A DNA stretch of 64,000 nucleotides from Armillaria gallica (lineage: Eukaryota > Basidiomycota > Agaricomycetes > Agaricales > Physalacriaceae). The position numbers and the translations under genes are program-made. Numbering within the stretch: position 1 is the stretch's first letter; every line of letters begins with the position of its first letter. Positions 47,079 to 58,837 of this stretch are shown here, piece after piece. The notes beneath the pieces were generated by a model that saw only the letters and a program-made list of their open reading frames with translations, searched no databases and had not been told where the DNA came from. The stretch lies in the NCBI GenBank assembly GCA_037576215.1, contig JBANDB010000014.1, forward strand, positions 558,001 to 622,000, in the 5' to 3' direction.

Positions 47079-48714
47079 ATGGCGACAACGACAGACCCTA
47101 ATGGCATCGTGAGCCAGGACTGGGAAGGGCGCTACGACCATATAGACCAGATACTCGACACGCCAGGTCCCCGTACAGATCCCGCATTCATGGCAGGCGA
47201 CGGGGTACGCGCGTTTTCTCTCTCCAACGGGCCACACTGACGACTGGCGCAGGTCAAGGACTTTCTTCGCAACCAGGCCAAAATTCTCGTCATCGGCGCT
47301 GGCGGTCTGGGCTGCGAGATTCTCGCCAATCTTGCGCTCACCGGGTTCAAGGACATCCATGTTATTGACATGGATACGATTGATATCAGTAATCTCAATC
47401 GACAGTTTCTGTTTAGGTAGGCGCTACTATGTCTCGTATGTCTCGCGTGGCTCACTTGCCGCAGGCCGAAAGACGTTGGTCAGCCCAAGGCAACGGTGGC
47501 AGCAGAGTTCATCATGAAGAGGGTACCCGGAGTCAAGGTCACGCCGTGAGTGTATTCTGAATATTGCACCCAGCAGAACCAACTATTATGCAGGTACTTT
47601 GGCAAGATACAGGATAAAGATGACGAATATTACATGCAATTCAATCTCGTCATCTGTGGCCTTGATTCTGTCGAAGCACGAAGATGGATGAACGCGACGC
47701 TGGTCAACCTTGTCGATTCTGACAACCCGGAGAGTCTGAAGCCTCTAATTGATGGCGGCACAGAAGGTTTGTACACACATTGTTGGTGCATATTCCCCAG
47801 CTAAGGTGTATCTAGGTTTCAAGGGTCAGGCCCGTGTTATCCTACCAACAATCACATCGTGTTATGAATGCTCTCTGGATATGTTGAACAAACCTACTGC
47901 TTTCCCCATCTGTACCATCGCCAACACACCACGCCTTCCGGAACACTGCATAGAGTGGGCATCAGTGCTCGAATGGCCGCGTGTGCAGGGAGGTGAGCCA
48001 CCTGCCAAGAGTTCGATTGGCTTATTGACCAATTTTCACAGACAAAAAGATGGATACCGACGATCCAGACCATATCAATTGGCTATACACGGTCGCGTCT
48101 GCGCGTGCAAAAGAGTTCAAAATAGAAGGCGTGACATGGTCACTCACCCAAGGGGTGGTCAAGAATATCATCCCTGCTATTGCATCTACCAATGCCATCA
48201 TTGCAGGTTCGCTCTCATTTTCTCATCCCCAAAATATCAAACTTACCATGGTCGATAGCGGCTTGTTGTAACGAGGCTTTCAAGATTGCCACCAGCTCTG
48301 CTGCTTTCCTGAACAATTATTTTATGCTCATTGGTACTGAGGGTGTCTATTCGTATACATTTGAACATGAAAAGCGAGATGACTGTCCCGTATGTGGTGG
48401 AGAATCTTTAGAAATGCCTATCGGCCCGGAGGTTACTGTCGAAGAGTTGATCGACATGCTGACAGAAAAGCAGGATATGTATGTTCTGCCCTGTCGCATT
48501 TTCAAATGCTAACGTCTTCTACAGTCAGATCAAGAAGCCGTCGTTATCATCTGGACCGATACAGATCTATCTCCAAGCTCCTCCTCAGCTGGAAGCCAGC
48601 ACCCGCCCCAATTTACAGAAGAAGGTATCAGAGCTTCTCCCAAAGGGAGGCGAGGTTACCGTTACTGCCAGTACACTACCTTTTAGTCTTTCGTTGAACA
48701 TCACTTACAAGTAA
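47079..48714 (+). CDS. UBA3: NEDD8-activating enzyme E1 catalytic subunit UBA3
   Basis: Catalytic half of the heterodimeric E1 that adenylates NEDD8/Rub1 and passes it to Ubc12 for cullin neddylation. N-terminal exon [20 protein letters not shown]. The nucleotide-binding motif is [20 protein letters not shown], then [19 protein letters not shown] and [39 protein letters not shown] is followed by [20 protein letters not shown], in which the Cys of ICT is the thioester-forming residue. CYEC and CPVC (in [16 protein letters not shown]) are the two zinc-binding Cys pairs. The C-terminal ubiquitin-fold domain reads [20 protein letters not shown] and ends [14 protein letters not shown]. About eight exons, frame intact, about 430 aa, the usual length for UBA3. 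Confidence 0.96.
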
Positions 48715-49299
48715 ATAACTGTATAACATCCTTTCCTGTCATATTGCTGTCGTACTGTTGTAACAAAGTAGAAATACAAACAAAATCTAACATCGCATCT
48801 CCATTTCAAGACTATCCTTCAATGCTGGTTTCATTGTGAATTGCTAGAAAGGGCTGCAGTATTGCGGTGTCGGTGTCACTCAAACAATCGTCCAGGTGCC
48901 AACTCGACGTCTACTTGTTACATAGGTAGACAATGTAGGGGACCTTCAATAGCTAAGGATATGGGTCACCTTCACCGCGAGTCAGAGCGAGACAAATATC
49001 CCAGGATGTAACGGAAGTGCTCGTAACGGATAGTGGTTGGGTCAAATGACTGTTGAACGTTGAAGTCTCAAAACGAGCGATCGCCGCACAAATACGAGCC
49101 GGCGGATGAAAGTACGACGGTTGCCAAGAGGGCCCAGTACGGTACCCGGGTCAACGAAAGACTTCGATATAGGTTCCTACAAGATCTATCTTGCTGTATT
49201 CGAACAATTCTTCACTCAACAGAAGGCGGTTGTCATGTGGCATATCTTCGCAAAGAGCATAGATACATGGAGTGATTTTTGTACGTCGACGTAGAGATA
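48715..49299. other. Intergenic between convergent UBA3 and ribosomal protein L26
   Basis: 3' flanks; no gene, repeat or structured RNA recognised. Confidence 0.55.
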
Positions 49300-50004
49300 T
49301 CAAAGAGATGACAGCTAAGGGATGAATTACTGGGTGGGCGTAAGCATCAAGCAGGAAAAAAATAAAGGGCAACGCACATCCACCATCTCAACATCCGTTG
49401 CCGCGTTTTGCTTCCTGTCCTTGCGGTCCAAGATTGCGCGCCTGACGAAAATCTCAACAAAGTCGAGAAAATTTACATGAACACAGCACACCTGTCTTTA
49501 TCCATCTTGATGGTCGTGATGACCACATTGCTGGGGTGAATACCGATGGGGGCAGAAGCACCGTTGGACTTGTCCCGTTGAACACGGTCAACGTGGATAA
49601 CCCACTTCTTGCGGTACACCTGTGTCACCTTTCCCTCCCGTCCCTTGTACTTGCCACGAACAATGCGGACTTCGTCGTCCTTGCGAACAGGTAGCGAGCG
49701 AGCCTGAACATATTGAAATGAGGAAATACTGCGACCAATGAGATGGAAAGAGATATACGTTGTGCTTGCCGCGGAGCTCCTTGGAGAGCGCAGAGGACAT
49801 GATCTTTCGGCGGACAGACGAGGGCGCATCGAAGTGAGCCTTGCGGGCCTTGCGCCGCGAGGATGAGACGTCTACCAAAATATATTAGTCTCAGCGTCAT
49901 CCAGATTCCAAGTCGCGAATCCAGCCATATTTCTGGCCAAAATCTTCCGGGAAAAGACAGAGGGGTAGATATTCGGCATGACACCCACCTGCAGAGAATT
50001 TCAT
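49300..50004 (-). CDS. RPL26: 60S ribosomal protein L26 (uL24)
   Basis: Cytosolic large-subunit protein near the exit tunnel. Exon 1 (50004) encodes MKFSA, split in the next codon by an intron with donor GTGGGTG. It continues [20 protein letters not shown] and [18 protein letters not shown]. After another intron [20 protein letters not shown] follows, with [20 protein letters not shown] forming the KOW motif, and [18 protein letters not shown]. The next exon gives [20 protein letters not shown]. The stop is probably in a tiny last exon (donor GTGCGT after GTGGAT, acceptor CCCTTAG; reading LSSL, stop at 49300), but this end is uncertain. Short exons near the start and a spliced tail are common in fungal ribosomal protein genes. 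Confidence 0.93.
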
Positions 50005-53000
50005 GGAGGGCAACGACGGCGTTCTTGAGGTCTTGAGGTCGAAGGCGGCGTTGAGTAGAGCTCTTTGCGTTTGAAGACTTTGTTCCCACGCCAAAAATCC
50101 GCACCACGTGATAGGCTTTACCACGGTCTTGGCAATTGAACTCAACTTCTTCAAATCCATCCAAAGTCAACGCGTAAGGTCAAAGGCCTTTTTGTTCATA
50201 TAGGTATGGAGCAAATATTGTCGTATTTATGCACAACGTCTCATACAATATAATTTTATCACCGGCACCAACGATCTGGACGCGAGAGAATTGTGCTTGA
50301 TTGATATCGCGGGGATCTATTCTTTCTGTATCCTAAACCTGGGAACGGAAACAGCATATGGAGACCGTCGTGGAATCAGGTCATGAATGACTTGCTTCCA
50401 TCAATCGACAGGGATCGGTGCTATGAGGATGTTGAGTGGGATGAGGAGGAGGAGGCCTGTACGCTGCATCGAAAGAGGTTATATACGAGGATTGGCCATA
50501 GGAGATCCACAAGAGCGTCCGCGATCAGGAGAGGTGGAAGTCAAAGACGCGGATATGACACCTCATATATTCAAAATATCGACCTCCCACCGACACCCGA
50601 TACCTGATGGTTCATACACCTTACTAGGCCCCAAAAGATTTCAGATGTATTAAGTAGTCGGAAGGAGGTTACCAGACGATAGGTTTGAGAAGGTTTCAGT
50701 GGTTACAGCTAACAAAAGAGAGAGACAGCGGCTTAGAAGATTTGGCGGTGCTAGGGAATTAGTTCAGTACCTTGCCTGAAACAATCATGAATATGTATTG
50801 TATTTCTCGATTCTGTAATTCTGTCGAGAAATTTGAGGGTCAGTATATATCTTCGCACGGGGAACGACGTTACACACGTACGTACTTATGAACCTATAAG
50901 CCCACAGAGACAAAGTATTGGGAAATCAGGCAAAGAGCACTGTAGAATGAGTTCGGAAAAGTTTTGTTTCACGAGAATAGATGTTTGTCTCCTCTAACTT
51001 GTCCCTGCGAAATTCGAATGTGCAGATTTTCCTTGGACGTCTTGACAGTATGACGTCTGGCAACAGAGATCGCGGCATTAAGCATGTGGAGTCGAATATA
51101 GCCAGCTTTGACTGAAAGTGAAGCAGCTCAAGTGACTGGAACGGTGAATAGAGGATCCCACCAAATAAATGAATGACCACTTTTCATTTCGGATTTTATC
51201 ACTGAATGTGGCTCCAGGAAAACCACAAGGACCGGGAGATTGAATAATGCGAACAAAAATAGGTGAGGGAAGATGGAAAATACGTGAAGCATTGACACAG
51301 AGTAATCGGTGTTTAAGTCACGGACGCTGCTCTCTTGTCCCCATCTTGCTTCGATTAGCCGCACCTCCACGGCAGAGTTGACCAGGCTTGCGCAGCTCCG
51401 AAGGACCTATGAGAAAGTCAGCATGCGTGTAGGCCCTATAGTAGTGCGCACCTTAGCATACCACAGTGAAACCTGAGTCGGTAGTTAATTGTGCGTCATT
51501 TCGATGTTTGCGGCTGCGATCGGTTGCTTCTTAAATGGCTCGGCGTATCATTATGGCTGGATAAATCGCGAGGTCGAGAATTTCAGTGAAATTGAAATCT
51601 GCATAATACACTCTTGCGAAGGAAATATTGCTACTAGCGTCGATGGCAGCTTCTGTGGTATGGGAGATTCGAAAGGCTTGGAGTCGCTTCTGCTGGTGGT
51701 AGATTGTAAATGTTGCTTACATAGAACAATTTGAGATATCCATAAGATCAATACCGGAGGGAACATAGCTTCGAAGTTGTCTCCAGGAAGATCAGAGAAA
51801 GTGTACAAAGACAAGTCATCACCATGGGAAATTTAATCTGAAGGGAAGGGACGCCCGAACTTGGAAATATCGCAAGAACTCCGGCCAAAAGGTGGGCTAC
51901 TCGGGGAGCAAGTGGAGCGCTGAGGCAGAACCGATTATGAGACATGAAAAGGACCCGGTAACTCGATAGGTGACGACTGTCTATAAAGGTTAGGAAGCGA
52001 CCAAGGCAAAGATACCAGTTGGAGCTCTACCAGCCCCGTGGTCGGCTTGACCCATACCAAGGCTGGTCATATTCAGCTTTGAGTCGCTTTGCAACAGCAG
52101 ACAGCTTCCCACAGATACACTAAAGCGGGCATTTAAGCGTGGTGTAGGAAGGAGACGTCTCATAGCGAAGCGATAAACTGAAAACCGAGCTTGACGGATT
52201 TCGAATAAATTGCACGAGAAAGTTGTTGCTTAGCTTGGCTGAAAATTTGAAGCGGGCGATTTAGGGGTTTCCTTTATAGAGCACCAGGATCATGCAACCG
52301 TAGACAGGGAGGAAGGAGGTCCTAATCCAAGGGACATTTGGATGCAGAAGGATCCTGGGTAGACGATCCTCGTAGCCACAGAGGAGAGTCGAACTCGAAT
52401 ATACACCCAAACGATTAACACCTTCGTAACGACGGACGTCGAATCGGAGATTCCTAGGGAGAAGTTTGAACCCCAGATGTACGTTGAAAAGTGCCAAAAA
52501 CTTTCACTTAGAGAATAAGGGATTATTGTCAGGAATCGAAAAATTAGCTTGACACGTACTGATTGCTGGATTTCAACGTGTGAAGGGAGCCAGAGGAATC
52601 GCAATTCAATGATAAACTAAATGTGAGGATCTTGAGAGCTTTTGAACGAATTCCTCAGTTAAGTTCCTGCTCCGGTTCGGCACAATAATTGGATTTGGCA
52701 CTGTGCAAGGACGCCGTTTGTCTGGCAGCGTCGGACAAACAACAAGGCATTACGGGTGACTCAGATGAACCCAAATTTCAAACCGCGACGAACCGGGAAT
52801 GAGCATTTTGCACGGTGGCAGTTCGAAAAATCGACATGGGCGATTTTTGCGAGGTAAACTGCATCTGAGGACTATTTGATACGGCCATTAGCAAAGGAAT
52901 ATTCATTAGAAGGAGTAGACAAACGATAAAAGAAGAAATGCGGCAAGAAATTGCGATCGATAGTTCCGAGGGTTCTGATTTGTAACCCTATTTTTGCAAT

Positions 53001-54417
53001 CGTAACCTCCACCACCACGGTCGTCGACACTGCCAGCACGTCCCCAGCATCGTCGCTCACAGTGGAGGCATTTCATTCAGTTTACGGCGATCCAGATGGA
53101 AATTTCTTGCCTACATCGTTCATTTTGTCGATTTTGGACGGGGATTGCACTTGCACATTGCACCTCTTGAGGGCCCTTGAAGGAGATAGGTATTTCCAAG
53201 CTCCTGATCTTGTTCTTAAGTCATATTGGCAGCACACAAGTCTTCGAGAGGCAGAGTTGGCGGGACCAGTTGATGGCAACAGCACTCAGACGCAACTTCA
53301 CGGTTCAAAAATCGAGATATTTGGCCAGTAGATGCTTGGAATGCAGGGGATGCCCTTCTTGACGCTTTCAACGGAGATGGCCAGCAAGATAATAGACCCC
53401 AGAAGCATGGGATGAGGAGGCGATGCCCTCAAAGTAGGATTCTCAGAGGAAACGGGTACGGTCAGCAGGTGCGTTGCAGTATTCTTGTCTTGTTTCTTGG
53501 AGGATAATCTTGTATGTTGCAGCCCAGGCGATTACCATAGTGTCGAGCGGTTGGTGTCCTTGAGGTCCGTGCGCAATGGTGGCCAAGTACTTCGTGTCTT
53601 GAATATTAATCTTGCAGAAGGCGAGTCTTGTCTTGATAATTCACTCCAGTATGGGCATCTGAACGACGCAGTTCATTTCAGTGGTGGTAGTACATCACTG
53701 ATACAGGATAACACGACATACACACGGTCCCGCGCCTTTTATTGCTGTGACACGACATGACTCATTCTGTCACGTCACACCCTCCCGCGTTAATACCCCC
53801 GGCGACAGGGCGAGATACTCCAGGGATCTAAATGCAAAGGACAAGAAATTTCACAGTATCAGAGGCTACGGAGTCTTCAACGGGAGAGCCTTCCACCTGT
53901 ACATTGTCGACGATATCGCTGTGGACTTGGAGCAAGAGCGAGGAACATATGTCCAGGATTGACGACAGCCTATGCGTTCTGGATCGTTGACAACAGTATG
54001 TGTTTCAAGATTCGGCGGAACAGACCGAATGTCGACTGGGTATCGTATTCCCGACGTCTTAGTCTGCAAGCCTGTTGTCCCTCTTCAGCCTCGAGGCTGT
54101 CAAGACGCTCTGCGACGCGCTCGCTACAAATTGAATCCACTCTTCTGGATCGAGCCCCATTCATCGGCGGCGACGCTCCGAACGGTGTTTGCTGCTATCG
54201 AACGGATACCTCCGTATTGTGTCGATCATTATCCAAAAGAATATTCTTCGACGAGGGCCCTCGCGACTGTTTGTGGTCCGGTCTCAGGCATATTCAAAAA
54301 GGATAATGACAGAGTTATTCTTCGGCTCCTTCGCAGTCTCATTTTTCGAAGCCAGAAAGCTAAAAATTTTCAATATATAAATTTCAATTTTCTCTGCATT
54401 GTTCTTTCCTCCCCAAA
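50005..54417. other. Long interval without a recognised gene
   Basis: 4.4 kb with only scattered open fragments. Protein-like pieces on the minus strand at 52261-52497 (LLPRNLRFDVRRYEGVNRLG) and 51128-51370 (VRLIEARWGQESSVRDLNTD) and on the plus strand at 52951-53331 (FHSVYGDPDGNFLPTSFILS) and 53972-54290 (YRIPDVLVCKPVVPLQPRGC) could be exons of decayed or fast-evolving genes, but none gave a coherent model or a known domain. Confidence 0.45.
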
Positions 54418-55002
54418 ATGCCTTGCTATCGTTCTCGCAAAAGATTCGTCCCTCCTTATATGCCTTCCTGCGACGAAACTCGTCCAAATTCTTCCTCCTC
54501 CGTTCATTTACCAGTTTGCGACGTATCGTATGCCGCACGCCACCGGCCATACTATTATTCTCATCGGTTCACGGTGCAATATCCTTTGGCTTCCCCTAGT
54601 TGCGGTTTCCTGATTCCTTTCAGTTTGAACCAGGCAATATAGACCTACCAGTGCCACGGACACCTGCAATTATCCCGCGAGACGTGATAGTAAGTCGGTT
54701 CTAATCTCCTGTTGGATTTTACACTGATTGTCTTAGGCAACTACTTTTGATGATCTTGATGATGAATTTGAGCTCGACGAAGAAGAAGAAGTAGAGGTAT
54801 CTGATGAAGAGAATGAATTGGACGCAGGCGAAGACGAGGGCGAGGGCGAGGACGAAAACGTGGTGGAAGCTAACTATGGCGCTCTGCTGGTGAGCATGGT
54901 AACCTCTTCTTTGTACGCAATCTTCACCAATCCAATGTATCGTAGGCATACTATGTCTCTCCTATATTGTTAGCCTTTCTCCTGTGGGTATTCTACTTCT
55001 GA
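54418..55002 (+). CDS. Small acidic protein with a C-terminal membrane anchor (orphan)
   Basis: Four exons join in frame by good splice sites. Exon 1: MPCYRSRKRFVPPYMPSCDE to YYYSHRFT. The intron GTGCAA...CTTTCAG leads to exon 2 FEPGNIDLPVPRTPAIIPRD, then VI and GTAAGT. Exon 3 starts after GTCTTAG with ATTFDDLDDEFELDEEEEVE, is strongly acidic throughout, and ends NYGALL before GTGAGC. Exon 4 after ATCGTAG reads AYYVSPILLAFLLWVFYF and a stop at 55000-55002. About 140 aa in all. The only hydrophobic segment is at the very end with no more than a few residues after it, as in tail-anchored proteins inserted by the GET pathway. I do not recognise the family. A splice model built by hand carries risk, yet all four junctions keep the frame. 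Confidence 0.55.
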
Positions 55003-55524
55003 AGGATTTTCCTGCTATCATCCTTTCTTCCTCCTGTTCTTACATGTACATCCTAGTTTTGGTAATCTATTTTTTCTTGGGTAACAGGACTTCACTATGT
55101 CAGTCAAAACGTTTGAGCGGACTCGGATCAAGCTCATGGTCAGTGTCGTCTACAACAAAAGTAGATTGGTTTGCAGGGCGAGATGAATCGATACTGATAG
55201 AAATCGCCGTTTCGCATCGCCACCTTTTTCTGATGCCTGTGCAGTGTTATCCTTGACCGACAATATGTACCGGATTCTGGAAACGACACAGGATATATGA
55301 TCACCGAGGAGAAAGGGTCTAAATCAAACCCTCCCGACCAAAAGAGCTGCTGTCGGGGCAGAAGAAGCATCATCGCAGCTCTATAGATACATACATTCTG
55401 CCAAATCGAAGAGGAAGTTTGGTCTCCAAGTATCTCCCCCTCATAACATAAGCAAAGGTACATTCAAACGAACCCGGACACGATCAGTGTGTTCTCATTA
55501 TTTGTTGCAGGTAGTGATTCCGCT
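55003..55524. other. Interval with possible 5' remains of the DUF6535 gene
   Basis: No clear model. Fragments such as TMSVKTFERTRIKLM (about 55095) and SAKSKRKFGLQVSPPHNISK (about 55395) are protein-like but unassigned. Confidence 0.35.
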
Positions 55525-56938
55525 ATGAAGAGATGGGTCCCAACGCCAGGGTGTTTCAGACATGTCCTGACGAGCATGCCATCTTCAACGAGAATATGAT
55601 TGAAGAGTCCAGAGATACATGGCGTGAGCGTTCTCGTTTTCGTGCAGTGCTATCCGTTTTGTGACCCTTTACATGCTGATAACTTCTATTCGTAGGCAGG
55701 TCTATTTTCCGTAGTGGTCACAACATTTGTCGTTCAAACGTCGCATAGTCTGCAGGCAGATTATGTAGGAATATCCGCGAACCTGCTGTCGAGATCATCA
55801 ACAGCACTTTCAAGTGGCGTCTCTTTGGACATCGTCGCTTCGTACCCTCTTAACCCTAACATGCCCTCCATTGCTACTACGACAAGTGTCTGGTTAAATG
55901 GGCTCTGATTCACGAGCCTCAGCCTCGCAACAGCGCTCGTGTCGATGCTGGCTAAGAAATGGTTGCACCTTTATAGCTGTTATCGTCCGGGACACCTCGT
56001 GAACGCAGCCTTCTGCGACAATGTCGCTATGCAGGATTGCAGAAATGGCGCGTACTCGTGATTATCGGACTACTCCCCGTCCTCATGCACACCACGCTGG
56101 CCATCTTATTCTTTGGCTTGGTGATTTACCTCGGTCCTTGCAGATGTCCCTCACATGGATCGTTGGTATTATTACAGCAGCTGCCTATACAGCCTACTTG
56201 ATGGCAAGTAACCTTCCCCTCATCTTTCCCCAATGCCCATACCGGACGTCGCTGTGCGATCTGGTCCATGCCATCTACAGCTACGCTTTGTCCTACCTCG
56301 CTCGTCGCTTTTGGCACACACTTTTTTGCGCTTCGCATTCGCAGGCTGTTTCCAAATCTGAATGGAAGGACTTGAAAGCAATGGAATTAGAGGCAGTACA
56401 GTCAATATCAGGCGATCTATCCCTTACAATGCTGCACCGGCTGTTTTTCATGTCATCTAATCCGAGGTCCAAAGTATCGCGGTACAGCCTGAGACTGTTG
56501 CTGGATTGGACCCGTCATTGAAGAGCAGTGCGGAACTATTTTTCGCAACGCCGGGCTTCCACGTAGTATGGAAGTCCTTGGTATACAACTTCTGTGCCTT
56601 CAGTTCTCCGATCATGGTGGTGCATCTATGCCGTTACGTGGGCTCGAGGCCAAACTCGAGCGGCTGCTACATTGCGCGATAGTCGTCGCTTACGATTACT
56701 GGACTGACATCGTACCTCCACAGACAGACGATATCGCGTTTGTCGCATCCATCTACGCACAGCAGGGACCTCGTAGTGATTTTTTCACTAAAGTGGTTGT
56801 GCGCTGTGAAGCTGTCGATCTCATCCACAGCTCCGTGAACGAATCTCAGCATTTACAACTATCAGTCTGGGCTAAAATCATTCGAAATGCCGATGACAGT
56901 GGTGCTTTCTCTCCCATTGCCATCGATTCCTTGGCGTA
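55525..56938 (+). pseudogene. DUF6535 membrane protein, disrupted
   Basis: Basidiomycete-specific family, usually large, with N-terminal membrane helices and unknown role. EMGPNARVFQTCPDEHAIFN and ENMIEESRDTW give the start, then after an intron AGLFSVVVTTFVVQTSHSLQ with ADYVGISANLL. The expected LWFTSLSLATALVSMLAKKW has TGA where Trp is expected (at about 55906). Shortly after SCYRP the conserved GTPRERSLLRQCRYAGLQKW and RVLVIIGLLPVLMHTTLAIL appear in another frame. The downstream part (SKSEWKDLKAMELEAVQSIS; RLFFMSSNPRSKVSRYSLRL; VASIYAQQGPRSDFFTK) continues the family pattern in further frames. Several breaks plus a stop suggest a dead gene, though two of the shifts could be sequence errors. 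Confidence 0.72.
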
Positions 56939-57550
56939 ATCGACGGATTCATCGCCGATACCTTGAAATTCCTTCCGCCTTCCAGAGACGATTTTTCTAT
57001 TTGGCTTGCCTTGAGGATTTGCTCTAGGCTGGTCAGCGCCGGATGGCACACCATTTCACCATGATCATTGCACGCTGCTGCACGCAGTGGTCGATTTCAT
57101 GTTTTCCTAACACAATTCAAAACAGTTTGCTCATGGATTGTGTTGGGAATAGACGTCAGCAGGCACAATGAACGTGAAGGGTATGGCTCGAACGAACGTA
57201 TATTCATGGACAGATACGTAGGTGATGGTGGTACGAAGCCAAGAAGCGGTAGTGATCGATACGAAAATCAAAATAATGTAAAACAAAAGACGGCGTAGCC
57301 GTCGGCCCAGTGGCTGTGAAACCACAATCCTCAACAGATTGAGATTAGCATGCGACAATATAGCTAGAGGTCTTCGCTAAGGCAGCATGGTCATGTACGA
57401 CGTTTTTCGTGCAGCGGGGTGCTTGCAGCGTTTCGGAGAATGTGGATTATGCCCGCCCTCGGTAGACGTCATTGAAAGCTACCTTTCGAATATCGCTGGG
57501 CGTGGTTCAGGTGCTCATCTTGAGGCTGCGGCAATGCAGGAACACATTTA
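56939..57550. other. Interval after the DUF6535 pseudogene
   Basis: May hold more DUF6535 remains up to about 57080 (FDGFIADTLKFLPPSRDDFS). Nothing else recognised. Confidence 0.4.
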
Positions 57551-58745
57551 TCATCTCCATAAGCCTGATAACCTTTTTGTTGCTTGTTCCAGCTTGGCCG
57601 TTAATGGTCGGACATGGTTGGGGGAAGAGAAAAGGATACCAGGAAGTGTCTCTTCGCAGGGGCCTAGGAAAAGGAAGTCGGCTTGGTCGTCGCCTTCAGA
57701 CCGATTCAAATTAAATACCGCAGCTTTCCTCCGTGTTGGCTAACTTCGTAGGCAAACCCGGCCGCTGGCTGCACCTGATTGAGCGACTGAAATCAGCAAT
57801 GCACAGTCACAGTGTCTCAATGATTTACCGTAGATGAGGTCCCAATAACAAGACACATATCAGCCTGGTCTACAGCATCCCAAATCTCTCGTAAATGTCG
57901 AGGACTTTCTTCAAACCACACAACTCCGGGTCGTAGTAGTTCATCACAGATACTGCAATGCGGCAGATCTTCCTTCGATACGGACGGTGTTTCAGGGGTG
58001 AATTCACCAGTCAAAGATGATCAAGCAGGACAAGATTCCAAAATTTCAGGCATGCTGACAATTCGACCACAAGGGGTACATAGCGTATCCGAAAATCGAC
58101 CATGCATTTCGAATAACGGTGATACATCATTCCCCGAGGCGGGAGTTCGATGCTGCAATACTTCCTGGACAGCTTTCTCGCATAGACCATCGATGTTTTG
58201 TGTAACAAGTGTCTTGAATGGAGAATGAGAATATGTAGTACATTAATTTCGAAATCGCTCACAAAGCTTCCTTGAGGTGCCAAGATTTCAAAATTCCGGA
58301 ATGCAGAGAACTGCTAGCGCCAGGTGTGCAGCGTTAGGAGTCGCGCTCGAGGTTCCACTTCACCATAAGAATACTTTTATCATGCAGAGAGATCGTTTAG
58401 AGATCGTTCATACCCCAGCCACCTGGAGAAATACAGACGAGGCTAGGATTATCCTCAAATGCCTTTTAACGCGTAAATATCTGGGGTAGATGGCAAAGCA
58501 TTTTATACCTGTGGAGTAGCTAGTGTGCTCAAGTCGTACCTTTCCGACACTCTTCCAGCGCCCCGGAAAGGGGGGATTCCTATGAAAGTTGTCGAATGTT
58601 ATTCGAGTGGCGATGTTGCGGTTGAATAGTCACCTGAAGCCGCGGACAGTACTGCGCCAGTGATGGCAACTATTTTTCGATTACGGAAAAGTGCATCAAG
58701 GAAGTCTTGCACGGCGTTAGACTGCACCGATGAGGCCATTGACAT
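57551..58745 (-). pseudogene. SIRT5-type sirtuin (NAD-dependent protein deacylase) with two frame breaks
   Basis: Class III sirtuin. Start MSMASSVQSNAVQDFLDALF, then RNRKIVAITGAVLSAASG joined by splicing to GIPPFRGAGRVSERYDLSTL. The canonical GAG of the NAD-binding motif is GAV here. Further on ATPNAAHLALAVL must shift frame (near 58300) to AFRNFEILAPQGSF; TLVTQNIDGLCEKAVQEVLQ follows, then PLFEMHGRFSDTLCTPCGRI with the catalytic His and a zinc Cys pair, DLPHCSICDELLRPGVVWFE with the second Cys pair and MCLVIGTSST. The last exon [17 protein letters not shown] needs another shift (near 57748) to [20 protein letters not shown] and ends KRLSGLWR. The layout is complete, but two shifts and the Gly-to-Val change argue against a working enzyme unless the sequence is wrong. 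Confidence 0.75.
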
Positions 58746-58837
58746 TGGAACGCATCAAATTCGTCGAGGTGGTGGCGGTGCTTCGACGTTCCCACGTGGT
58801 CGTAATCTTCGCTTTTCCCCTCCAAAATCGTTCTCTC
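58746..58837. promoter_or_regulatory. Bidirectional promoter interval (sirtuin / FRG1)
   Basis: 92 bp separate the divergent ATGs of the sirtuin and FRG1 genes. Confidence 0.4.

Noticed and set aside
53972..54613. 213-residue plus-strand open frame as a gene
   Set aside because: Its 3' half overlaps exon 1 and the first intron of the better-supported tail-anchored gene in another frame; no domain is visible.
57387..57743. Plus-strand open frame of 118 residues
   Set aside because: Antisense to the last exon of the sirtuin.
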